From Buxus sempervirens (Eukaryota > Streptophyta > Magnoliopsida > Buxales > Buxaceae), in assembly GCA_947561395.2 (NCBI GenBank), contig OX387185.1, positions 33,212,213-33,276,212 on the forward strand: DNA of 64,000 bases, written 5' to 3'. Below, in pieces: positions 37,061 through 46,607 of this stretch. Every line of letters begins with the position of its first letter. Within the stretch, counting starts at the first letter, position 1. The position numbers and the translations under genes were made by a program. The notes under the pieces were generated by a model. It made no database searches, was not told where the DNA came from, and saw only the letters and a program-made list of their open reading frames with translations.

Positions 37061-37247
37061 AATAACATTAACTAAGCTTACCTTAATAACCTTCAATAGA
37101 GATTAATTTGATTTCCCCCAAATCCTTAAGCATGATCCACATCCACCTCACCTTCATAATACAAATACTTAATTAGTCTAATAATCACACTTTAAGTAAT
37201 TAAACTTAATAATTACGGTATAATCCGGGTCGGGGTTTTACACATGA

Positions 37248-38446
37248 CCCTACCAAGTCTTCTGACAAAACACTGGTAGGGCTGGCGTTGGCAGTTATGC
37301 TCAAAAGCGTCCTGTACTATCATCTCATGAGCAACCTCGTTGTCCACATCCTCGAAGCGGGCCAATAAAAGCTCCAAGGAAAAGGAGAATGTTAGAACAA
37401 ATGATATATATGTCAAAAAAAAAAAAAAAAAAGAAAAGAATAGAGAGGTGAAGTAGTAGGGAATCATACATCAGAGCACTGGGATTAGTCTAAGTGAGCC
37501 TGAGCAGATCGAGGACAACTCCTCTCTGCATCTCTCTCAATCACAAATCGCCGTATGGCTATGGGGAACTCAAGCGCATCCGAGACAGGAGATGGTAGAA
37601 GTATGTCATGTACACATACATGAAATCCAAGCAAAGAAAGAAAAAAAGTAATCAAACATGCAAAAATAAGACTCTGAAAGAAACAAAACTAAAGTAGTCA
37701 TTACCTGTAAAATCTACCAGAAAAATCTACAGCTGATGCCATCTCCTTTCAAAATGGACAGGCCTCTGACGGCTCGGCTTAGTCCAGCCAAGTTCGTCCC
37801 ATATATCAGTTTGCCTCGCACCAATTGTATGGTTTGACGAAGATCTCGCAGGGTATCAAAGAAAAAAGGGCTAACTAATGTCGTGTCCTCTTAGAAAAAG
37901 CAACTCCCAAGCATCAATAGGAAAATATGCTGATAAATGGGCTCGAAGTTTGCATCGCCCTCAAGGACAATGGTATGTCTTCCGTTAAAGCGCTCACCTA
38001 GGCTATGATGGAGCCAGTTGATAGAAATCCTACCAGTCCTCCCATTCTAGGCATCATCGAGAAGGACCTCATATCCAAGTAGAATACTAATCTCCTCATC
38101 CAAAGGTCGGGTCATCTGAATGGTCCTCCCCATCATAGAGATGCCAGTGACCATGACAAATGCAAAGGGACGAATCCTAATCTCTACGTCTGGCAAATGG
38201 AAGGACTGGGTGTCGGGAAAATACCACTCCGTCAAGGCATATATGAGAGGGTGATCGGCTCGGAACGATGGAATGAGTAAGAAGTGATTGATACCGCCTC
38301 GTCATAACTCCCGTCGGATTGCAAGGGAAAGAGTCTGAACCAATTGGGAAAAACTACCCTAGTTGCCTCGAAGGTACGAATGTGGGTAGGGAAGAGTCGA
38401 TGTCACGAACAACCACTCTAAAATCAGCAGGAAGAACTATGCGAAC
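37248..38446 (-). pseudogene. Antisense extra ORF 2, plant mobile domain core
   Basis: Minus-strand translation from about 38330 gives AIRRELRGGINHFLLIPSF, then YALTEWYFPDTQSFHLPD (38240-38185), PFAFVMVTGISMMGRTIQMT, LDEEISILLGYEVLLDDA, GRISINWLHHSLGERF, VSPFFFDTLRDLR and LSRAVRGLS. This is the plant mobile domain / aminotransferase-like family (PF10536 type), common in TE-derived genes. Its molecular function is unproven. Stops appear at about 38046, 37890 and elsewhere. Donor (CAGGTAATG near 37704) and acceptor (TTTCAG near 37676) signals suggest an intron. A further exon piece (FEDVDNEVAHEMIVQDAFEH, 37360-37300) reaches the TSD of LTR K. Confidence 0.78.
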
Positions 38447-38808
38447 TGTAGTGCCCCAGATCCGGGTCTGCCCTATCATAGCACCAACCCGTACTCGAGA
38501 CTTACTTATGGGCCCAATAGAACCTGATAAACACAATTTCCTGGGCGATTACAATGTAATTATCAGAGTGCATAACTATAGAAGCATGGAATAAGAATTT
38601 TCCATCCAACAAAAGATTTCCTGAATTACAATCTCCAAAACATGATATACATGTGAACAAAAATACAACTAAGTCAACTAACCATTCCAATGATCTTCCC
38701 CAAAATACAGACATGTACAAAAGATTCTCCCAAGAGTATAAGTCCAAAAATATTATTTACATCCCATTTACAACTTCCAAGATAAAATACAACATCATAA
38801 AAATAATC

Positions 38809-38888
38809 CTACTGTGGGTAGTAGTCCTCTGTTCTGAACTGAAGCTTACCCTCTATATCTGCCCTGGTACGTGGCTCACCAAATGGAT
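38809..38888 (-). other. Conserved LTR mini-exon (LTR L)
   Basis: Acceptor TTTTCAG/AT. Fully open: PFGEPRTRADIEGKLQ then FRTEDYYPQ-stop. Two codons shorter than K in the Tyr run. Confidence 0.55.
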
Positions 38889-40196
38889 CTGAAAACAAAT
38901 CCGGTAAAACAAAACACTCGTGAGACTTAAAGTCCCAGTAAGCAGCACAAACATGCATGTAGAGAAACAGTTGATGCAGCTTTTATAACATCATGATGAT
39001 ATTCACAATTATATAGTACTAAATGCAAACCAAAACAGTTCAATTGGATATAAAAGAAATTCCAATTCAAATATCTCAATCAAGTAACTCGGGAAATCAA
39101 ATCAACAAATGCGATCAAATACTGTAAACATGTCTTGTTAGGACTCGTGGTTAACATGTCTGTAAATTAGATTAATGACCAGTATTCATTGCCACCTACA
39201 CGACTTACAGAGAGAAGCCTAGCTAGGGACATCTCAGCAAGTGGAGTACCCACGTATGGGCTGGCAAGTAGTCAACCTAACCAAGGATCCAGACTAAGTG
39301 GGATTCCCCACCCACTGCTCGATGAATCGCATGGACTCCCGCCAGTTCCCCGTGACGGGGGGTTGCCGCAGCCCTCTGTTCCCCGAGAAGGCCTCACTGA
39401 TTCCCCACAGTGGAATGCTATATGGATAAGGCAATTAAAGCTAACAAGCCAATACCAACACACTAATTAGACTCACTGTGGATCCACACCAAGAACAACG
39501 TCCAATTAGACGACTCACAAATTCAAAACCAAACCAATCAAATCAGAGAGTAAAACCAGTGTTTAAACCAAAGCCAAGTGGAATTCCCCATCCACTATTA
39601 AATCAACCGAGGCCAAGTGGAATTCTCCATCCACTATTAAATCAATCGAGACCAAGTGGAATTCCCCATCCACTACCAATCCATACCAAGGGCAAGTGGA
39701 ATTCCCCATCCATTGCCAATAAAACCATAGGCCAAAGCCTTGTCAAATCATATAAGAGTTTTTTAACATTGCTTTCATAAATCCAAGCCAAATCAAAACG
39801 AAGGTCATAAAATCCTCAAAACACCTTTTCGATGAGTGGATTGATCTTAAAAATCCCAAATAAGTCACCATACCAAAATTCAATGGATTCCGAGACAAAA
39901 AGTTTTGGACCTCAAAAAATATTCTAAGTCTGGTTGAAAACATTGACTTTTCGGAGTCGAATTTTTCTAGACAAATATACAAGGAGTTTGGGGCTCAATT
40001 TCTGGTTGTAATCTATTGGATGGTATACAAATCATCTAGAATTTTCTGGGCTTCGGAATCACTCATTTGGATATCAAACTCAAAAAGTGGCCATTTTTGA
40101 AAATCGGGAAAACTGGAAATTTAGGCACAAACTGAAAAGTTGACTTTTTATTGGTTGGGAATTGGGCCTTGGGAGTATTTTTATTGGTTCCAAATG

Positions 40197-40330
40197 GGGG
40201 GGGGGGGGGGGGTTAAAACCTTATTTACATGTAAAGACTTAAGTAAATGGAGCAATAAATACACAGGACATTTACTTAAATGTCTTTCATGGAATGTCTT
40301 TCATGGAAATAAGGGTGCTCTACCAAAGGC
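40197..40330. repeat. Poly-G run and ACATTTACTTAA hairpin module in LTR L
   Basis: A G run of about 19 is followed by an inverted repeat (TTTACATGTAAAGACTTAAG against ACTTAAATGTCTTTCATG). A 17-base duplication (AATGTCTTTCATGGAAT region) sits in the right arm. Confidence 0.82.
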
Positions 40331-41219
40331 TTGGGTTGTTTGGAAGAGGGTTGAGGAGAAAAAGGGTGAAGAGTTCTCAAAAACAGGCTTCAATGCGTGG
40401 ACGTTCGGGCGTTGAGGTTAAAACAAAGCCAGCGCGCGCGCATTAAGGAAATAAACGAGGCAGCGTGCGCGCTCTGAGGGTTGACGTTCGCGCGTTCGCG
40501 CGCTAAGGCAATGGACGTGCGCGCGCTGAGGTTTAGAGTGCGCGCGCTAAGGCTCTGGATTAATCGCCCAAGTTAATCCTGAGCCGCGATTTAAAATAAC
40601 AGAGACTAGTTTTTAGGGTTTTGGCTCAGGATTAATCGCCAAATCTCAGGATTAATCGCCAGGTCGGGATTTTGAAATATTTTGACTATTTTCAACACCA
40701 AACTCATGGGAATCATTTCCAACACTTCCAACATCAAATAGGATTATCATAAAACATCCCAACATACTTTAAAACACTTTCCAAACCAAAGATTCATCCC
40801 AAATCTCAAACCCTAATCTGAAATATAATCAATAGAGCTGGAAATCCATGGCAAACCAATAGAAGACTAAACAAGAGTATTATACAATCAAAAACCCACG
40901 AATTTTAGAAGCAAATAGCAACATGCAAGATCATTTCTTCAAATAAATCAACCCTAGAGAGAGAATACGAATTTTAGTAATTCATTTTGTTTGGAAGGGT
41001 TTGCTACTTACTTGTTAATAGAGAAGCAACCTCCTCTCCTAGCTCTCCTCTTCTTCTCCTTCTTCTTGAAGCTTTGAAGCAAGCTCCCACAACTCTCTCT
41101 CTTATTCTATACGATCAAGACAAGAGGAAGTGTTCTCAAACACTTAATTAGAAATTAGGGCATCCCTTTATATGCCCAAGTTTTGGGTCTTTCAAATCTG
41201 CCCCTAAACAAGGCTTTTA

Positions 41220-42420
41220 TTCAACTAAACCCTAGGGTGTACCTAAGGCATACCAGGGGTACCTTAGTGTTATTCGAGTGGGGTACCTTAGTGTTAAGTG
41301 GGGTGTTTGCCTTAGCCACTTCAAAAGGCATGCTTTAGGAATGCTTGGGAGGTGTATCTCAGTTAATACAGAAGGGTACCTCAGTTATATGAGGGGTACT
41401 TTAGTTATTTGAGGAGGTACTTTGATGTTTCAAGGGATTTACCTTAGTCATTCTAAAGAATAAACTTTAGATAAGCTTAGGAGGGTGTACCTCAGTTATA
41501 TTGAGGAGGGCACTTAACTATAGAAGGAGTGCACCTTAGTTACATGAGAGGGGGTACCTTAGCTATATAAGGGGTTATACCTTAGGCAAAACAATGGGGG
41601 GTTACCTTACTTATATAGGGGTTACTTTAGTTATACAAAGGGGGTACTTTGGCTATATAGGGGTGTACCCTAGGTAATATAGGGGATGTACCTTAGGTAT
41701 GTTGGAGGTACTTTAGTTATATAAATGGGATACCTCTAGCTGTATAAGGGAATGTACCTTAGCTAAACAAGGGGTACTTCAAGTAAGATAGTAGGGTACC
41801 TTAGTTAAAATAAAGAGATACTTTAGGCAATACAAATTAGGTATCTTAGATATAATTAGGGAGTACTTTAGGTATTCGAATGGGGTACCTTAGGCAAAAC
41901 AGTGGGGTACCTTAGCCAATATGAGTGAGGTGCCTTAGGTAATATAACGGAGTACTTTAGATATACATGTGAGGTACCTTAGGCAATGCAAGGAGATACC
42001 TTAGATAAACACAGGGGTACCTATAGGCAAACACAAGGGGATACCTTAGATGAACACAGGGGTACCTTAGGTAAACACAAGGGGATACCTTAGGCAAACA
42101 CAGGAGTACCTTAGGCAATTAAAGTAGGATACCTTAGGTGAAACAGTGGGGTACCTTGGGTAATACTTGGGTGTACTTTGGGTAATACTTTGGGGTACTT
42201 TAAGTATAGAAATGAGGTATCTTGGGTATACTTAAAAGGTTATTTGGGTACTCTTGGGAGACACTTAAGGTACACTTGAGAGGTACCTTGGGCATTCTTA
42301 AGAGTTACTTTAGGTACTCTTAGGGGATAATTTGGGTACACTTGGGAGGTACCTTGTGTATATTCTAAAGGTACTTTAGGTATGCTTAGACTAATTGGAG
42401 GGTACCTTAGCCAATAGAAA
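41220..42420. repeat. Degenerate GGTACCTTAG array in LTR L
   Basis: Same word array as in K but longer, with internal AAACACAGGGGTACC-type subrepeats near 42000-42110. ORFs across it are artefacts. Confidence 0.9.
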
Positions 42421-42613
42421 TTGAGAAATAACATTATCTAAGCTTACCTTAATAACCTTCAATAGAGATCAATTTGATTTCCCCTAATTCCTTAAGCTTG
42501 ATCCACATCCACCTCACCTTCATAACACAAGTACTTAATTAGCCTAATAATCACACTTTAAGTAATTAAACTTAATAATTAAAGTATAATCCGGGTCGGG
42601 GTTTTACACGAAC

Positions 42614-42876
42614 TCTTAAGTGCTGCCTTCTTGATCTTGGTCTCTACCTCTGCCTCTACCACGTCCTCGGCCTCTGCCACGAACCCTCCTTTGGCTTCGG
42701 CCTCGACCACGAGTCGCAATAGGCTAAAATAAAGGGGAAGGGTGAAAATCTACTGGAGGAGAGAGAAGAAAAGAAATGAGAGAGAAAAAAATGTAAAATA
42801 TCCTACCTGAAAGGAACTCTCTCCAGAATTCTCTCTGGAATCATCAAAAGACTCCAATAAGGTAGCACTTGAGCTC
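42614..42876 (-). pseudogene. Antisense extra ORF 2, N-terminal Ser-rich and Arg-Gly-repeat exons
   Basis: Minus strand: a Ser-rich stretch (SSSATLLESFDDSRENSGES) ends at donor CAG/GTAGGA (42807). After an intron of about 80 bases, acceptor TTTTAG opens the next exon at 42723 with ATRGRGRSQRRVRGRGRGR and more Arg-Gly repeats. Arg-Gly-rich segments usually bind RNA or nucleic acid; that role is inferred. The frame stops near the TSD (CGAAC) of LTR L and the PMD core continues on the far side of L. Confidence 0.7.
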
Positions 42877-43312
42877 TATAGATACCCCAAAATTGCACGA
42901 TTTTTGATAAATCTTGAAGGGAAGAAATATCTTATTGAAATTTTCAATTCTTAGCATTGGGTTTGAGATCCTTAACCCATTTGAATCCAAAACCACAAAG
43001 GAAAAGGCCCGAAATCAATCTTTTACCCGAAGTCAAACTTTTCCTGTTGAATTTTGTTGACTTTTGACCCCAAAAAATGAAATATTTTTTAAGACAAGAT
43101 TTCAAGGTAATTTTTCCCAGTAATCAGGTTTTTAGTAATGTTATTGCATAAATGAATTTTTTTGAGCCTTTAAATCTTAACAAATACCTTAGCATTAACA
43201 TATTGATTTTTTTTACTGGACTTGAAAAACCGGAATTTAGCCTTGAACTGGAAAGTTGACTTTTTATTCATTTGGAATTTGGGTCTGGAACTATTTTTAA
43301 TGGATTCAAATT

Positions 43313-43430
43313 GGGGGGGGGGGGGGGGGTGCTTGCTTGTTTACATGTAATATCTTAAGTAAATGAAGATTTAAAAATACGAGGACATTTACTTAAATAA
43401 TATTACGTGTAAATAAGTATTGCCTGTGCA
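43313..43430. repeat. Poly-G run and ACATTTACTTAA hairpin module in LTR S
   Basis: G run of about 17, then TTTACATGTAATATCTTAAG and ACATTTACTTAAATAATATT arms. Homologous to the L module but sits in a different LTR lineage and in the opposite orientation relative to its LTR. Confidence 0.8.
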
Positions 43431-43469
43431 GGTAAGGGTCAAGGCTATGCAGACAGTCATTTTTGCCCT

Positions 43470-43700
43470 AAACCGAAATCTTAGTTCGGTTCAAACTAAA
43501 TTTCATGTATGACCAAACTTCAATTTCGGTCATGAGTGTTATATGTATGACCAAAATTGAATTTCGGTCATGAGGAGTTTTATACATGCCCGGAATTAAA
43601 TTTCGGTTATGAGTGTTATATACATAATCAAAATTAAATTTCGGTCATGAGCGTTATATATATGACCAAAATATAATTTCGGTTATAAAGAGTTTTGTGT
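43470..43700. repeat. ACCGAAAT/ATTTCGGT palindromic array in LTR S
   Basis: About five to six inverted units spelled GACC(G/A)AAAT ... ATTTCGGTCAT with spacers such as GAGTGTTATATGTAT. The same words occur in LTR I and upstream of antisense ORF 1. Confidence 0.85.
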
Positions 43701-44374
43701 GTAGCCGAATTGAGTTTTCAAAGTTTGCTACTTATTACTTTTTCTGTTTTACATCAGCAATTTTGAGCAAGCACATCTCCTTCGTTTTTAATCGGATTTT
43801 GTTGGGATTTTTATTGAATCTTCTACTTCATACAAGCTTTCAAATGGCTTTGGTTTCACTCAATTTGAGTTTGAAATGAATGACTTATGATTGATTGAAG
43901 TTTCCAAGTTCAAATAGATTAACCTTGTATTGATTTTTCCAGATTTGATTTACTTCAATTTTTACCTTGATTTTTACTTGGATCATGAAGTCCTAGAGGT
44001 GATATATCCATAGAGAAAGTCTAGAATCTATTGGAATACTCATATGGAGGAATCACACATGTATTTGTTTACTTTTACATGCTTTTGAGTGATTTTTGTA
44101 TGCAAACACATATGTAGCATGAATAAGCATATGGCAACCACATTGTGTAGATGAGTAGGGGTGCCTAACAGCTTCCCTTATTCATAACCTAACCCCCTTA
44201 CCCAATCTCTGGACTAAACCATGAATTATAGCTACTTAAGCTGTATTTTGTTCTTTTTATGCTCATTTTGATGTCTATTCACACCTTAAATCTAAATGGT
44301 GGCAACTCCTTTGTTTCGTGAATTTTGTGCGATGATTAGGTCACTTAGGTGATTTTCCATGGTCTCACAAGCTC

Positions 44375-44454
44375 AACTCAATCCTAGCTCAAGAAGAAGA
44401 AGCCTGATCAGTAGGGTCAACCTCCTCTCTGACATGAGAACAACCTCTCACCAT
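44375..44454 (-). pseudogene. Antisense extra ORF 2, probable first coding exon
   Basis: A minus-strand ATG (plus positions 44452-44454) starts MVRGCSHVREEVDPTDQASS, followed by a stop that looks like a mutated codon. It then runs into the AGCTC duplication of solo LTR S and continues at 42876. The start is chosen because the Ser/Thr-rich N terminus leads directly into the Arg-Gly and PMD blocks. Confidence 0.6.
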
Positions 44455-45374
44455 CTATAGGCAACAGGGAAATATGGGAGTGTTTTGCATTGCTATAAGT
44501 TCTCTTTATTATTATTCTGCTCTAATTTTGATTCTGAATTTAATTTCTTTTCAAGAATTATAGTTGAAATTCTACTCTAGGTTTCTTTTCAGCTCTAATT
44601 TTCTGGAAAGTGAGGATTCAGGAAAGTTTTTTTATATTTTTTTATGATTCATTTCAAATTCTTTTAATTCAAAAATTATAAGAATTAGATATACTTTGAA
44701 AGATTTTTCCATGAATATATTTTCCTATAATAAAAATGAAAAATGAAAAAAAATTCAAGGTATTTTAGTTCTTTAGGATAAATGAAGAATTGAAATAATA
44801 AAAAAAAGAGAAAAAGAAGAAAGGAAAAATTATAGGATTTAAATATGCTTAGAAAAATTTCCATGCATATTTTTTCCTATAGTAATAAAAAATGTGTTCA
44901 AGACTTTTCAGTTTTCATTTTTCTTAGGATAAATTTAAATAAAAAATATATATAGAAGAAAGTACATATAGAAAAAAAAAGAGAGAAAAGAAAAATAGAG
45001 AAAGAAAGTGATATGTTTTGAGCAAATTTTTAGTATACTCATTCCATAAAGAAAATAAAAAAAAAAGAAGAGAAATAAGTAAAAAGAAAAAGAAAGAAAA
45101 GAGAGAATATTAAAGTTTGAAAAAAATTCGTATTTGGATCACTGCTTAATTTGTTTGTTACAGAGATATGAAAAGGAAGAAATTGAGAAAAATTGAACAC
45201 GTCTAAAGTTTTCATACTTTAAGGAACAAATTAGGGCATACCATGCTGTTCTAAAAAAAGAAAAAAGAAAAGAAAAGAGAAAAGGAAAGAAGAAAATATA
45301 AAAAGTTCTAAATTTTAAAGTCGTTCATTTGGCTAATTATCATTTGCTATTTGGTTTTGTTTCAGGAAGTGCAA
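44455..45374. other. Host Tat element, noncoding AT- and purine-rich stretch
   Basis: No ORF of note. It contains several near-repeated 80-120 base blocks (AAAGA-rich tracts at about 44800-44830, 44985-45010, 45055-45110 and 45255-45300). It lies upstream (minus sense) of antisense ORF 2 and would be its leader or intron. It ends at the TGCAA duplication of LTR O. Confidence 0.55.
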
Positions 45375-46607
45375 TGTAAAATCCCAGATTTTATTAATAA
45401 AATAATTGAGGCAAATGATTTCATTAATCAAGGTTGTTAACAATGCAGGGGGATGAGGAATTGGTTCAACCCAAAGAAATTCAAGGTGACTCGGAGGGAT
45501 TAGGGAGCTAATCTAAGGTGAGTTTGTAAATTAAGGTTGAGTTAAATTTTAATGTAATTACCTCGATGTTGCTATGTTTAATCTAAATTAAACGATAAAG
45601 AAAAATAATAATAATATAATAAGAAGAACTTACGCTGGTCGAACCCCAGAGAAGTGGAGGTTTACCCAGACCAATTGGTTTATGAAATTTTGTTTGGTTT
45701 GAAGAAGGTGAAGGGCAATATAGTAATATGGATTTATAATAGGGTTGAAGGGTTAGTAGGGGTAAATGAGTGAAAAAAAATATTAAACAAACCTATTAGC
45801 ATGCGACTGTTCACGTCCAAGTGAACAGCCGCACACTTCTATTCTTCTCTTCCTCTTCTCTTTCATTCATATGATCAAACCCTAATTCCTAGCAACTTTT
45901 GAGCAGCTTTTGAAGAAGGAGAAAGATGGGAATTCGTCCAGATTTGCAGGTAAGATATAGGTTAGAAAAGTTCTGTTTTGGAAGTTTTAAATGTGAATAT
46001 GAGTTTTGAAAGTATGATTGTTTGATCCAAATAAGACAAAAGGGTATTAGTTTTGTTTGGATCATCATTGGAGTGATTTTGCAGTGCTGCTAGAGAAGGT
46101 TTAAGTCTCAGAAGAGGTAAGTAGTCCCCTTAAATATGCATCAACCAAATTTCGAAGATTATTCGATGATCATGATTATTCGAGTATTTACAGATTCATT
46201 TGTGATTGATCTGGGTTATAAATACATGTTTTTAATGTATGGGATGGCTAGACATGTTTTAGAAGGATTTTGAGAACAATTCCCAGGATTAGAGATGATT
46301 TATACAGTGCTTAGTGTAGGTTACAGCTTCTTTGAAATTTCTGTCCAAGCATGATTTCCTTGAATTATTTTGTCACATTTGAACAGTACTTATAGATTTA
46401 ATTGTCCAAAACTATTCCATCATGTTTATACAATGATTTAAATTGATTCCAAGTTGATTTGACGCCTTGAATGTTCAGTTCTCTAATTTTTATGGATTTA
46501 CACAACATTTCGGAAGTTGTAGAAATCGGATTTTTTCTACGGCCGCTTGAGCGCCTATAAGCGCCTAGAGGTGGATTCATCAGGCGCTCGATAGCGCTCG
46601 AGAGCTA

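Larger units (their letters stand above)
32313..37242 (-). mobile_element. Solo LTR K with LTR fragment N inside
   Basis: Plus strand TGTAGCGCCCC ... GGGGTTTTACA with exact TSD CATGA. Related to L. In LTR sense: U3 filled by a degenerate GGTACCTTAG array (37060-36190), TATA near 36130-36138, leader, donor GCAAGTAAGTAG near 35970, ATTAATCG words 35475-35580, fragment N, hairpin GGACTTTAAGTCT 32797-32811, and mini-exon 32763-32678. Compared with L, about 1 kb of K's middle is missing at the N junction. Confidence 0.87.
38447..42608 (-). mobile_element. Solo LTR L, 4162 bases
   Basis: Plus strand TGTAGTGCCCC ... GGGGTTTTACA with exact TSD CGAAC. In LTR sense: GGTACC array in U3 (42420-41220), TATA near 41166-41174, donor AACAAGTAAGTAGC near 41010, ATTAATCGCC and GCGCGC words 40660-40405, the poly-G/hairpin module 40330-40130, a block shared with B (40130-39790), GTGGATCCAC 39478-39487, hairpin GGGACTTTAAGTCTC 38936-38922, and mini-exon 38888-38809. 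Confidence 0.9.
42877..44369 (+). mobile_element. Solo LTR S, 1493 bases, Tat family
   Basis: Starts TATAGATACCCC (TG mutated to TA) and ends GGTCTCACA, with exact TSD AGCTC. Same family as H and I but shorter. Contains the poly-G/hairpin module at 43250-43430, then ACCGAAAT/ATTTCGGT words 43470-43700. The 3' GTGGCAACTCC word is near 44298. Inserted in the first exon of antisense ORF 2. Confidence 0.88.

Noticed and set aside
40438-40515. Z-DNA or origin-like GC alternation as a separate element
   Set aside because: The GCGCGC words lie exactly where other LTRs have their CpG array, so they are treated as that module of LTR L.
42240-42434. VPK/GTSQVY repeat ORF
   Set aside because: Artefact of the GGTACC array; no start context, not conserved in K.
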